64,000 bases of DNA from Bacteroidota bacterium (lineage in GTDB: Bacteria; Bacteroidota; Bacteroidia; Flavobacteriales; Weeksellaceae). A program made the position numbers and the translations under genes. The DNA lies in NCBI GenBank assembly GCA_023386965.1, contig JAEWIR010000032.1, positions 55,337 to 119,336 of the forward strand, given 5' to 3'. Shown in pieces: positions 18,235 through 26,463 of this stretch (position 1 is its first letter; each line of letters starts with the position of its first letter). Under the pieces are notes generated by a model that was not told the DNA's origin, did no database searches, and was given only the letters and a program-made list of their open reading frames with translations.

Positions 18235-19089
18235 TTATTTTATGATCCGTTCCAGTACCCATTCTATCATATTGGCTTCCGATTTTTGGTGATCGGTACT
18301 GAATTCTCCGCGGCGCCTGTTGGCTATAACACAGTTCACGGTGAGGGCTTTGTGACCCAGGAGTTTTGAAAGCCCGTAAATGGCAGATGTTTCCATTTCA
18401 AAATTGCTTACTCCAAGTTCATTCAGGGTTTCGAGGAACTGGTCGTCTAAGGCTTTTAGCCGGAGCTGCCTGCCCTGTGGCGCATAGAAACCGGGAAAGG
18501 TTGCAGTGTTTCCGTGGTATTTTGCATCGGCGTAATACCTCGAAATATCCTTTGCCCAATCTGCGAAATAAAGCATGGGTTTTATCTTAGCGTAAGGGAA
18601 CTTAGCCATGAAATTCCTTGAAAATTCGTTTTCAAAGGAATAGTCCTGATAGAAGTGCAGCAACCCGTCCAGACCAACCACGTTTTGGGTAACAAGCATA
18701 TTGTCTACTTCAATGTCCGGATTTACACTGCCGCAGGTTCCTAAACGGAAAAGCTCCAGCGACTGATGTTCGCTGCGGAATTCCTTCGCCTTAAGGTCAA
18801 TATTCACCAGCGCATCCAACTCGTTCATTACGATGTCTATGTTTTCGGTACCGATGCCGGTTGACATTACCGTAATCCGCTCGCCCCGCAGCGTACCGGT
18901 ATGGGTGTAGAACTCGCGTTTGTTTTTCCTGACCTCAATGTGGTCGAAATACTTTGAAACTTTAGGCACCCTGTCCGGATCTCCCACCAGAATCACCTTT
19001 GGCGCCAGGTCTTCCGGCAAAAGGTTCAGATGGTATACACTGCCGTCCGCATTAAGGACAAGTTCAGAGGCAGCAAGTTTATTGATCAT
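18235..19089 (-). CDS. nucleoside phosphorylase (uridine/purine nucleoside phosphorylase family)
   Basis: 284 residues of the PNP_UDP_1 fold. Diagnostic pieces are ILVGDPDRVPKVSKYF near residue 34, the phosphate-binding segment STGIGTENIDIVMNEL near 76, LGTCGSVNPD near 117 and NFEMETSAIYGLSKLLGH near 230, where the Glu-Met-Glu binds ribose. It cleaves nucleosides with phosphate into base and ribose-1-phosphate for salvage. The sequence resembles uridine phosphorylase-type enzymes, but the preferred base cannot be fixed by eye. It is the first minus-strand gene after the convergent hairpin. Confidence 0.88.
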   Translation of the reverse strand: MINKLAASELVLNADGSVYHLNLLPEDLAPKVILVGDPDRVPKVSKYFDHIEVRKNKREFYTHTGTLRGERITVMSTGIGTENIDIVMNELDALVNIDLKAKEFRSEHQSLELFRLGTCGSVNPDIEVDNMLVTQNVVGLDGLLHFYQDYSFENEFSRNFMAKFPYAKIKPMLYFADWAKDISRYYADAKYHGNTATFPGFYAPQGRQLRLKALDDQFLETLNELGVSNFEMETSAIYGLSKLLGHKALTVNCVIANRRRGEFSTDHQKSEANMIEWVLERIIK

Positions 19090-19139
19090 TATTTTCTTTT
19101 TAAATTATACAGATAACAGAAGATGTGATGGTGTCTGTA

Positions 19140-19463
19140 TCAGCCGCCCACACGTTTTGTTTTATAACCCATGTCCTGAAGCATCTTCATAATTTTGTCA
19201 CGGTTGTCGCCCTGAATCACTATGGTGCCGTCCTTCTCTGAACCGCCGATTCCCAGCGTGGTTTTTATTTTTTTTGAAATACTTTTCAGTTCAGATTCGT
19301 CGCCCTCAAAACCCTCAATCACGGTGACAGGTTTTCCGTTGCGGCCTTTCTTCTCAAATTTGCATACCAAAGGTTCGCGCTGCACAAATTTTTCCTCAGG
19401 CATTTCAAAATCCTGTTCTTCGTGTTCCGGAAAAAGATTTTTCAGTTGATCCCGTATATCCAT
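19140..19463 (-). CDS. SUI1/YciH-type translation initiation factor
   Basis: 107 residues. An acidic N-terminus is followed by the SUI1 fold with KKGRNGKPVTVIEGF near residue 38, the basic KKIKTTLGIGGSEKDG segment near 65 and IVIQGDNRDKIMKML near 80. It is the bacterial relative of eIF1 and acts on start-codon selection in some species; its function in Bacteroidota is not established. It lies 50 bases upstream of the phosphorylase gene on the same strand and diverges from gpmI across a symmetric promoter region. Confidence 0.9.
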   Translation of the reverse strand: MDIRDQLKNLFPEHEEQDFEMPEEKFVQREPLVCKFEKKGRNGKPVTVIEGFEGDESELKSISKKIKTTLGIGGSEKDGTIVIQGDNRDKIMKMLQDMGYKTKRVGG

Positions 19464-19515
19464 CTTGACTTCTGTTTTTTAGTCTGGAAGCAACAATTCG
19501 CTCCTGTTTCAATGT

Positions 19516-19542
19516 CAAATCTACATAAAATAAGTAGATTTG
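19516..19542. promoter_or_regulatory. symmetric divergent promoter: 9-bp inverted repeat containing two TAGATTTG boxes
   Basis: CAAATCTAC (19516-19524) and GTAGATTTG (19534-19542) form a perfect inverted repeat with a 9-base spacer. Each arm contains a TAGATTTG -7 box, one facing gpmI (+) and one facing the SUI1 gene (-). Confidence 0.5.
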
Positions 19543-19563
19543 TAGGATATTAAAAATCAAATA

Positions 19564-21093
19564 ATGTCAAAAAAAGCATTGTTAGCCATACTTGACGGCT
19601 GGGGTCTGGGCACAGATCCTGCAGTTTCGGCACTAGCTCAGGCAAATACTCCTTTCATTGACCGCTGCCTGCGCGAATTTCCAAATACCACCCTTGAAGC
19701 CAGCGGAATTGCCGTGGGACTGCCTTTCGGACAAATGGGTAACTCGGAAGTGGGGCACATGAACCTGGGTGCGGGTCGCGTGGTTTATCAGAACCTGGTC
19801 CGCCTTAATATGGCTGTTGAAAATGCCACATTGGGTAAGGAAAATGTGATAACCGATGCATTTCAGTATGCCAACGAAAATAATAAAAACGTCCATTTTA
19901 TAGGACTCTGCTCAGACGGTGGTGTGCATTCCCATATCAACCACCTGAAAGGACTTCTGACTGCCGCATTTGAAAATGGAATCGCCGACAAGACCTTTGT
20001 CCACGCTTTTACAGACGGACGAGACTGTGACCCTTATTCAGGCATTGGTTTCATAGAAGAACTGCTGGCTCATATGAAGGTCACCGGCGGGCACCTTGCC
20101 ACGGTTACGGGCAGATATTACGCCATGGACCGCGACAGGAGATGGGAGCGCGTAAAACAGGCCTATGACGCAATGGTGAAAGGTGTGGGGATCCGAACGC
20201 GTGACGTGCTGCTAACGATGAGAGAGTCGTACGCGGCGGGAATTACAGATGAATTCATGAAACCCATTATTTGTCTTAAGGAAAGTCATCTCCCGATGAC
20301 CAAAATTGAGAATGGCGATGTGGTGATCTGCTTCAACTTCCGTACAGACCGTGGGAGGGAAATTACTGAAGCGTTGTCTCAGAAGGATTTTCCGGAGTTT
20401 GGGATGCATAAACAAAACCTTTATTATGTAACCCTTACGAACTATGATAAAGATTTCAGGAATGTAAAAGTGGTATTCAACGAAGAGGTGCTTCAGGATA
20501 CCATGGGCGAAGTGCTGGAAAGACACGGTAAAACACAGATCCGGGTGGCCGAGACCGAGAAATATCCGCATGTTACTTTTTTCTTCTCAGGTGGACGCGA
20601 AGAGCCGTTTGAAAATGAGAAACGTATCCTCTGTCCCAGCCCCAAGGATGTCCCTACTTATGACTTCAAGCCCGAAATGTCGGCGTATGATATTGTGGAA
20701 AACATCCTTCCGGAAATAAATGATGCTACAGCCGATTTCATCTGTCTGAATTTTGCAAATACGGATATGGTAGGTCATACAGGCGTTTTTGAAGCCGCCG
20801 TTAAAGCGGCAGAGACCGTAGACCAGTGCATTGAACAAGTAGCAACCGCAGCCTACGAAAAGGGATATGCCGTTTTTATACTGGCAGATCACGGGAATTC
20901 AGATATTATGATCAATCCGGATGGCTCGCCAAATACACAGCACTCTACCAACCTTGTTCCCCTGATCGTCATGGATCCGGATAAAACGTGGCAGCTTACC
21001 CCGGGAAAACTGGGCGATATAGCACCCTCCATCCTGAAAGTGATGGGTATTCAGCCGCCGCCGGCAATGACCGGTGAAATCCTGGTGGAATAG
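19564..21093 (+). CDS. gpmI: 2,3-bisphosphoglycerate-independent phosphoglycerate mutase
   Basis: 509 residues, full family length. Begins MSKKALLAILDGWGLG with the first metal-binding Asp, and GQMGNSEVGHMNLGAGR places the catalytic serine at residue 61. HAFTDGRDCDPYSG and the C-terminal ADHGNSDIM and TQHSTNLVPL motifs complete the two-Mn alkaline-phosphatase-type site. It interconverts 3- and 2-phosphoglycerate in glycolysis/gluconeogenesis. Single gene with a TAGATTTG box about 22 bases before the ATG. Confidence 0.97.
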   Translation: MSKKALLAILDGWGLGTDPAVSALAQANTPFIDRCLREFPNTTLEASGIAVGLPFGQMGNSEVGHMNLGAGRVVYQNLVRLNMAVENATLGKENVITDAFQYANENNKNVHFIGLCSDGGVHSHINHLKGLLTAAFENGIADKTFVHAFTDGRDCDPYSGIGFIEELLAHMKVTGGHLATVTGRYYAMDRDRRWERVKQAYDAMVKGVGIRTRDVLLTMRESYAAGITDEFMKPIICLKESHLPMTKIENGDVVICFNFRTDRGREITEALSQKDFPEFGMHKQNLYYVTLTNYDKDFRNVKVVFNEEVLQDTMGEVLERHGKTQIRVAETEKYPHVTFFFSGGREEPFENEKRILCPSPKDVPTYDFKPEMSAYDIVENILPEINDATADFICLNFANTDMVGHTGVFEAAVKAAETVDQCIEQVATAAYEKGYAVFILADHGNSDIMINPDGSPNTQHSTNLVPLIVMDPDKTWQLTPGKLGDIAPSILKVMGIQPPPAMTGEILVE

Positions 21094-21220
21094 TAATTGC
21101 TGAAATGACAGGTTGGATTCTTCGCCTGCAAGGAAAATGGTTCGGAGGGAAACATGGTTTTTTTGACATAGTAAGCGCTATAATCAAAGGACTTATGCAT
21201 AAAATAAGAGTATTTTGACC

Positions 21221-21229
21221 TATATTTGC
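21221..21229 (+). promoter_or_regulatory. -7 box (TATATTTGC) for the acyl-ACP desaturase gene
   Basis: Matches TAnnTTTG with the downstream C, 16 bases before the ATG at 21246. Confidence 0.5.
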
Positions 21230-21245
21230 ACCCTATAAAAAAGTA

Positions 21246-22226
21246 ATGATGTACAACAAACTGGTAAGACTGGAGGTGATGAAGAATCTGGGTAAGGAGG
21301 TAGACGATTTTATTGCCTCGTACCTTACTCCGGTTGAAAAAATATGGCAGCCTACCGACTTTCTGCCGGACCCTTCTGCGGAAAGCTTCAGATATGATGT
21401 GGAAGAACTGCAGACTTATGCTCAGGAAATGGGCTATGACCTTTTCGTAACCTTGATCGGCGACTGTATCACCGAAGAAGCATTGCCCAGCTATGAATCC
21501 TGGATCATGGGGATTGACGGCATTGATCAGGAGAAGAAAAGCGGCTGGTCTCAGTGGGTAAGGAGCTGGACTGCCGAAGAAAACCGTCATGGCGACCTGC
21601 TGAACAAGTATCTGTATCTCTGTGGGCGTGTAAACATGCGTGAAATGGAAATTACCACTCAATACCTCATTCAGGACGGTTTTGATTTGGGTACCTCCAT
21701 GGACCCCTACAGAAACTTTGTCTATACAAGTTTTCAGGAAACCGCAACAAATATTTCTCACCGCAGGGTAGGATCATTGGCCAAGCAGTCCGGTAATACC
21801 AAACTTTCCAGAATGTGCGGCGTCATTGCTGCCGATGAAGCCAGACATGCGAAAGCCTATAAGCACTTTGTAACAAGGATTTTTGAACTGGACCCGTCTG
21901 AAATGATGCTGGCTTTCGAAGATATGATGCGTAAGAAAATCGTAATGCCGGCTCACCTGATGCGCGAGTCAGGTCAGAAAGCAGGTGAACTTTGGGAACA
22001 TTTTTCAGATGCTGCGCAGCGTGCCATGGTGTACACCGGACAGGATTACATTAACATCCTCAGTGAACTGCTGAAGGACTGGAAAATTGAGCATATTGAC
22101 GGACTGAATGAACAGGCTCAGAAAGCCCAGGAATACCTTATGAAACTTCCTTCCAGACTGCAGAGAATCACCGACAGGCTTGCAACTCCGGATCACGAGT
22201 ATCAGTTCAAGTGGGTGAAGAACTAA
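21246..22226 (+). CDS. acyl-[acyl-carrier-protein] desaturase (soluble di-iron)
   Basis: 326 residues, all-helical FA_desaturase_2 type. The two ExxH di-iron motifs are visible: TAEENRHGDLL near residue 113 and AADEARHAKAY near residue 200. WSQWVRSWTAEENRHG is the typical context in plant-type stearoyl-ACP desaturases. It introduces a cis double bond into acyl-ACP with O2 and reduced ferredoxin and so tunes membrane fluidity. Translation may begin at either of two adjacent ATGs (21246 or 21249). Monocistronic, ended by a strong terminator. Confidence 0.92.
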   Translation: MMYNKLVRLEVMKNLGKEVDDFIASYLTPVEKIWQPTDFLPDPSAESFRYDVEELQTYAQEMGYDLFVTLIGDCITEEALPSYESWIMGIDGIDQEKKSGWSQWVRSWTAEENRHGDLLNKYLYLCGRVNMREMEITTQYLIQDGFDLGTSMDPYRNFVYTSFQETATNISHRRVGSLAKQSGNTKLSRMCGVIAADEARHAKAYKHFVTRIFELDPSEMMLAFEDMMRKKIVMPAHLMRESGQKAGELWEHFSDAAQRAMVYTGQDYINILSELLKDWKIEHIDGLNEQAQKAQEYLMKLPSRLQRITDRLATPDHEYQFKWVKN

Positions 22227-22247
22227 GAAGAAACTTACCTGATATAG

Positions 22248-22273
22248 GAGCCGGAGATTCTCCGGCTCTTTTT
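22248..22273 (+). terminator. intrinsic terminator of the desaturase gene
   Basis: A perfect 9-bp GC-rich stem (22248-22256 with 22260-22268) followed by T5. The next gene's -7 box begins one base after the T run, so terminator and promoter are packed end to end. Confidence 0.85.
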
Positions 22274-22274
22274 G

Positions 22275-22283
22275 TATCTTTGC
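22275..22283 (+). promoter_or_regulatory. -7 box (TATCTTTGC) for the HAD-map-methyltransferase unit
   Basis: Exact match to TAnnTTTG plus C, 26 bases upstream of the ATG at 22310. Its -33 region would fall inside the preceding terminator hairpin. Confidence 0.55.
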
Positions 22284-22309
22284 GCACTTAAATAACGAAT
22301 GTTTTTATA

Positions 22310-22741
22310 ATGCTTAACAATAAAAAACTTGCGATTGATTTTGACGGTACCGTGGTTGATGATGCCTATCCCGGAATCGGAAAACCAAAAACTTTTGCTT
22401 TCGAAACGCTTAAAAAACTGCAGTCTGAAGGCTACCGACTGATTCTTTGGACGTACAGGCACGGTAAATCTCTGGAGGAAGCCGTGGAGTTCTGTAAAAA
22501 GAACGGTGTGGAGTTCTACGCTGTGAATTCCAGCTTTGAAGGAGAGATTTATGACAGTGAGAATGCCTCCCGTAAAATTGATGCAGACCTGTTTATAGAC
22601 GACCGTAACCTGGGTGGATTTCCGGGTTGGGGCGAAATTTACAATATCATCAACCAGCGGATTGAATTCCGTGTGGACGGTGGCGAGGTGCTGGCCTATT
22701 CAAAAATAAAAAAAGACAAAAAAAAGGGACTTTTCTGGTAA
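22310..22741 (+). CDS. HAD-superfamily hydrolase, BT0820-like
   Basis: 143 residues. Motif I is LAIDFDGTVVDDAYPGIGKP with the nucleophilic Asp, motif II is the T of ILWTYRHGK, and the C-terminal KIDADLFIDDRNLGG carries the metal-binding acidic pair. This compact HAD type is widespread in Bacteroidota and lacks a cap domain; the substrate is unknown. It is the first gene of a tight cluster with map (4-base gap) and the methyltransferase (1-base overlap). Confidence 0.85.
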   Translation: MLNNKKLAIDFDGTVVDDAYPGIGKPKTFAFETLKKLQSEGYRLILWTYRHGKSLEEAVEFCKKNGVEFYAVNSSFEGEIYDSENASRKIDADLFIDDRNLGGFPGWGEIYNIINQRIEFRVDGGEVLAYSKIKKDKKKGLFW

Positions 22742-22745
22742 GCTT

Positions 22746-23555
22746 ATGATTCATCTGAAAACACTGCCAGAACTGAGACTGATGCGTGAGAGCGCCCAGC
22801 TGGTTTCCAAAACCCTCGGTTTGCTGGCAAAAGAAATACAACCCGGTGTAACGACCAACCATCTTGATAAACTGGGCGGCGAATTCATACGTGACCATGG
22901 TGGTGAACCCGCTTTCCTGGGAATGTACGGCTTCCCCAAAAACCTGTGTATCTCTCCGAATGCTGAGGTCGTACACGGAATCCCCAACGATACGCCGCTT
23001 AAGGAAGGCGACATACTGTCCGTGGACTGTGGTGTCTATATGAACGGCTTCTACGGCGATCATGCTTACAGTTTTGAGGTAGGAGAGGTAGCGCCCGAAA
23101 CGAAGAAACTCCTTGAAGTTACAAAACAGTCCCTGTACAAAGGTATTGAGCAGTGTGTTCGTGGCAAAAGGATTGGCGATATTTCCTATGCCATACAGCA
23201 GCACTGCGAGAAGTACGGTTACGGTGTCGTGCGCGAACTTGTAGGTCATGGACTTGGCCGGAAAATGCATGAAGATCCCCAGGTGCCGAATTATGGACGG
23301 AAAGGTAGTGGCAAAGTCATTAAAGACGGCATCGCGCTCGCCATTGAACCCATGGTGAATATGGGAACTGAAAAGGTGAAATTTCACGATGACGGCTGGA
23401 CGGTGACTTCACTGGATATGTCGCCTTCAGCTCATTTCGAGCATGATGTATGTGTCATTGGCGGCAAACCTGTATTGCTTTCTACTTACAAATATATTTA
23501 TGAGGCTCTGGGCATTGTAAGTAACGAGGAGGACCCTTTTACGCTGGATTTTTAA
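22746..23555 (+). CDS. map: type I methionine aminopeptidase
   Basis: 269 residues with the five metal ligands of the pita-bread fold: Asp in SVDCGVYMNGFYGDHAYSF (two Asp near residues 98 and 109), His in GHGLGRKMHEDPQVPN near 176, Glu in IALAIEPMVNMG near 209 and Glu in AHFEHDVCV near 240. VVHGIPNDTPL holds the substrate-side His. It removes the initiator Met from nascent proteins. No N-terminal zinc-finger extension, so type Ia-like. Its stop overlaps the next ATG (TAATG), so translation is coupled. Confidence 0.95.
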   Translation: MIHLKTLPELRLMRESAQLVSKTLGLLAKEIQPGVTTNHLDKLGGEFIRDHGGEPAFLGMYGFPKNLCISPNAEVVHGIPNDTPLKEGDILSVDCGVYMNGFYGDHAYSFEVGEVAPETKKLLEVTKQSLYKGIEQCVRGKRIGDISYAIQQHCEKYGYGVVRELVGHGLGRKMHEDPQVPNYGRKGSGKVIKDGIALAIEPMVNMGTEKVKFHDDGWTVTSLDMSPSAHFEHDVCVIGGKPVLLSTYKYIYEALGIVSNEEDPFTLDF

Positions 23556-24322
23556 TGAAGAAACTGTTTAAATTTCTTCTGAACCGAATCCCCCGGCCGG
23601 TGCTCATTAATTTAAGCGTCTTTTTCCGCCCTTTCATTTATCTTTTTTTCAAAGGTTCCCGCTTTACAGATCCCATAGACGGAAGGTCCTACCGGAAGTT
23701 CCTGCCTTATGGCTACGGCACCCAGCGCGAAAATGCCCTGTCGCCGGGCACCCTGAGTCTGGAACGCCACCGTCAGATGTGGCTTTATCTTCGGAATGAG
23801 ACGGATTTTTTCAGCAAAAAATATAAAGTGCTTCATATTGCGCCCGAACAGGAATTTCTGAGAAGGTTCAAGAGGATGAAGAACCTGGACTATACTTCAG
23901 CAGACCTTTTTTCGCCGATTGTGGATGTGAAGGCCGATATCCTGAATCTGCCGTTTGATGATGAAAGCTTTGATGTGGTTTTCTGCAACCATGTGCTGGA
24001 ACATATTCAGGACGACCGGAAGGCCATGAGTGAGCTTTACCGTGTGCTGAAGAGAGGTGGTTGGGGAATCTTGCAGGTACCGATGAAGAACTCGCTGCCG
24101 GAAACCTATGAGGATTTTTCTGTAACTGATCCTAAGGAGAGACAGCGGCTTTTCGGGCAGTACGACCATGTACGCTGGTACGGAATGGACTATTTTACCC
24201 GCCTGGAAAGTGTAGGCTTCCTGGTTGATGTTAATTTTTACTCCAGAACATTTTCAGAAGCCGAGCGCAAGAAATACGGCCTTATGGAAAATGAAATCCT
24301 GCCCGTAGTATATAAAAAGTAG
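23555..24322 (+). CDS. class I SAM-dependent methyltransferase
   Basis: 255 residues. The Methyltransf_11-type core is in the middle: KVLHIAPEQEFLRRF near residue 90 (motif I is degenerate, without the usual GxGxG), VDVKADILNLPF near 125 and VVFCNHVLEHIQDDRKAMSELYRVLKRGGWGILQVP near 140-177 (quoted in parts: the HVLEHI block and LKRGG). The basic N-terminal 40 residues are hydrophobic and may contact the membrane. Substrate unknown; it is translationally coupled to map, but that does not reveal the target. Confidence 0.85.
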   Translation: MKKLFKFLLNRIPRPVLINLSVFFRPFIYLFFKGSRFTDPIDGRSYRKFLPYGYGTQRENALSPGTLSLERHRQMWLYLRNETDFFSKKYKVLHIAPEQEFLRRFKRMKNLDYTSADLFSPIVDVKADILNLPFDDESFDVVFCNHVLEHIQDDRKAMSELYRVLKRGGWGILQVPMKNSLPETYEDFSVTDPKERQRLFGQYDHVRWYGMDYFTRLESVGFLVDVNFYSRTFSEAERKKYGLMENEILPVVYKK

Positions 24323-24336
24323 TCAATTGTTATCAT

Positions 24337-24344
24337 TACCTTTG
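24337..24344 (+). promoter_or_regulatory. -7 box (TACCTTTG) for era
   Basis: Matches TAnnTTTG, 44 bases before the era ATG. No -33 element recognised. Confidence 0.35.
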
Positions 24345-24388
24345 TAGTCGGGACGTCCTGTTCCGGTTAATTTTTAATTTTTATTTGA

Positions 24389-25264
24389 ATGCATAAAGCA
24401 GGATTTGTAAATATTGTAGGCAAGCCTAACGCTGGAAAGTCAACGCTTCTCAATCAGCTGATGGGCGAGAAGCTGGCCATTGTGACCCAGAAAGCGCAAA
24501 CTACACGTCACCGCATATTCGGAATTTATAATGAAGAGGATCTTCAGATTGTATTTTCCGATACTCCCGGTGTGCTGGATCCCAAATATGGTCTTCAGGA
24601 GAAGATGATGGATTTTGTGAAGGATTCACTTCAGGATGCAGATGTTTTCCTCTTCATTGTCGATATCCTTGATAAATCAGAGCCCTTTGAATTTCTGGTG
24701 GAGAAACTCAATAAGATACCTGTGCCGGTACTAATTCTTATCAACAAGATAGACCAGTCCAATCAGGAGGATCTGGAAAGGACCATGCAGGAGTGGCATG
24801 AACGTATTCCGAAGGCGGAAATTCTGCCTATCTCAGCACTAAAGGCTTTCAACACCGATGTAATTCTGCCGAAACTAAAATCGCTGTTGCCGGAAAATCC
24901 GCCTTATTATGACAAGGACCAGTATACCGACAAGTCTGAACGCTTTTTCGTGAATGAAGCCATCCGCGAGAAAATCCTGCTGAACTACGAAAAGGAAATC
25001 CCTTATTCGGTTGAGGTGGTCACTGAAATGTTTAAAGAGAAGGAAGGTATCATCTTCATTGATTCCATTATTTATGTGGAACGTGATACGCAGAAGGGCA
25101 TCATTATCGGTCACAAAGGTGACGCCATCAAGAAAGTGGGTACGGAGGCAAGGCTGGATCTGGAAAAGTTCTTCGGCAAGAAGATTCATCTTAATCTTTT
25201 TGTGAAGGTGAAGAAGGACTGGCGTAAGAACGACCGTGACCTTAAGAACTTTGGTTACCGCTAG
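24389..25264 (+). CDS. era: GTPase Era
   Basis: 291 residues. G1 GKPNAGKST (residues 10-18), G2 TRH region, G3 DTPG near 58, G4 NKID near 118 and G5 SALKA near 150, followed by a C-terminal KH domain with GHKGDAIKKVGTEAR near 240. Era binds the 3' end of 16S rRNA and assists 30S maturation. Normal length, intact motifs. It is preceded by a TACCTTTG box and separated by 66 bases from the methyltransferase gene. Confidence 0.97.
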   Translation: MHKAGFVNIVGKPNAGKSTLLNQLMGEKLAIVTQKAQTTRHRIFGIYNEEDLQIVFSDTPGVLDPKYGLQEKMMDFVKDSLQDADVFLFIVDILDKSEPFEFLVEKLNKIPVPVLILINKIDQSNQEDLERTMQEWHERIPKAEILPISALKAFNTDVILPKLKSLLPENPPYYDKDQYTDKSERFFVNEAIREKILLNYEKEIPYSVEVVTEMFKEKEGIIFIDSIIYVERDTQKGIIIGHKGDAIKKVGTEARLDLEKFFGKKIHLNLFVKVKKDWRKNDRDLKNFGYR

Positions 25265-25294
25265 GTGAGCTAAGGTTAAACGGGTTTTTTTCTT

Positions 25295-25302
25295 TACATT
25301 TG
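25295..25302 (+). promoter_or_regulatory. -7 box (TACATTTG) for the DoxX gene
   Basis: Matches TAnnTTTG, 18 bases before the ATG at 25321. Confidence 0.4.
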
Positions 25303-25320
25303 AACGTAAATTGATTTTAT

Positions 25321-25749
25321 ATGAATTATTTCGGTTCAGTAAAAGTAAACCCGCTGATTGCAGATATCGTACTTTTGGTGGTGCGCATATTTATTGGTTT
25401 TGCAATGATTTCCCATGGTTTCCCTAAGCTCATGCAGTTAACATCCGGTGAGGAAGTTCAGTTCTTCAACTTTCTGGGTTTGGGCGAACGTTTCTCCCTG
25501 ATACTGGCGGTAATTGCGGAGTTTGTAGGTTCCATATTCATCATTCTGGGGCTCTTCAGCCGTCCTGCGGTGTTTCTGCTTATCATTACCATGGCCGTGG
25601 CGGGTCTCATCGTACACAGTTCCGACCCTTTCCCCAAGCGCGAGGCCAGCCTGATTTATCTCTCAGTTTATCTGATGCTCTTTGCTTTCGGTCCCGGCAG
25701 ATATTCCATAGACAGTATGCTGGAGCGTCGTCGCGACAGTACCTGGTAG
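25321..25749 (+). CDS. DoxX family membrane protein
   Basis: 142 residues with four predicted transmembrane helices (about residues 12-30, 50-72, 76-95 and 105-125). RIFIGFAMISHGFPKLM near residue 22 is the usual DoxX start, where a His-Gly pair follows the first helix. DoxX relatives occur in quinone- or thiosulfate-linked respiratory contexts and in redox homeostasis, but most are uncharacterised. Monocistronic; nothing around it points to a specific partner. Confidence 0.88.
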   Translation: MNYFGSVKVNPLIADIVLLVVRIFIGFAMISHGFPKLMQLTSGEEVQFFNFLGLGERFSLILAVIAEFVGSIFIILGLFSRPAVFLLIITMAVAGLIVHSSDPFPKREASLIYLSVYLMLFAFGPGRYSIDSMLERRRDSTW

Positions 25750-25818
25750 CGAAAAGCTTATCTTTTAAATTATAAGTGATTTTGCTTATTTTTATGTTTA
25801 TAAGCAAATGAATTTATA

Positions 25819-25850
25819 TTTGTCCTCTTGTATAATTATGGTATCTTTGC
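25819..25850 (+). promoter_or_regulatory. full Bacteroidota promoter TTTG-N19-TATCTTTGC before the SatD-like gene
   Basis: TTTG (25819-25822) and TATCTTTGC (25842-25850) are 19 bases apart, within the spacing known for the Bacteroidota primary sigma factor. The ATG at 25855 is four bases after the -7 box, so the transcript should be leaderless or nearly so. Confidence 0.6.
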
Positions 25851-25854
25851 ACAC

Positions 25855-26463
25855 ATGAAAGCGGTTATCACCGGAGACATCATCAATTCTCAAAGTATCC
25901 CTTCCGAAACATGGCATCACGCACTGCGCGGTGTTTTCGGGCCGGAAAACAGCGAAATTTGGGAAATCTACCGCGGTGATGAGTTTCAGCTTTTACTACC
26001 GTACGCTGCTGAATCCTTCAGCAAAGCCATTGAAATAAAATCCCGTATCAAAAGCATTTCCGGTTTGGATGTCCGCCTGTCCATCGGTATTGGTGACCAG
26101 GATTTCAAGGCACCGAAAATTACCCAGTCTACGGGCAGTGCCTTTGTGCATTCCGGACGTAACTTTGAGAAAATAAAAGCCGAGAAACTGACACTCAGCA
26201 TCGCTTCGGACTTTCCCGCTTTTGATGAGGTAATGAATATCACTTTCAAATGGATGAACACCAGTCTGGACAACTGGTCCTCTGTTTCGGCAGATATCGT
26301 TCAGATTTTCATCAAAGACCACAACCTGAACCAAGAGGAAGTGGCCCGCCAGCTTAATATATCCCAGTCTTCAGTAAGCCAGCGCCTGAAGCGCGCAAAT
26401 TATGACCTTATAATGCAGACAGACAGGATTTTCCGCAAACGAATTTCGGAACTAAAGGCATGA
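25855..26463 (+). CDS. SatD-like protein with C-terminal helix-turn-helix
   Basis: 202 residues from the ATG at 25855; an upstream in-frame ATG (25828) lies inside the promoter and is rejected. The N-terminus MKAVITGDIINSQ and the central LSIGIGDQDF resemble the SatD family. A C-terminal HTH (NQEEVARQLNISQSSVSQRLKRANYD, near residues 160-185; quoted here as its recognisable parts) looks like a DNA-binding domain. The stop overlaps the start of the DUF3307 gene (ATGA), a pairing often seen for these families, so they probably work together. Target unknown. Confidence 0.82.
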   Translation: MKAVITGDIINSQSIPSETWHHALRGVFGPENSEIWEIYRGDEFQLLLPYAAESFSKAIEIKSRIKSISGLDVRLSIGIGDQDFKAPKITQSTGSAFVHSGRNFEKIKAEKLTLSIASDFPAFDEVMNITFKWMNTSLDNWSSVSADIVQIFIKDHNLNQEEVARQLNISQSSVSQRLKRANYDLIMQTDRIFRKRISELKA

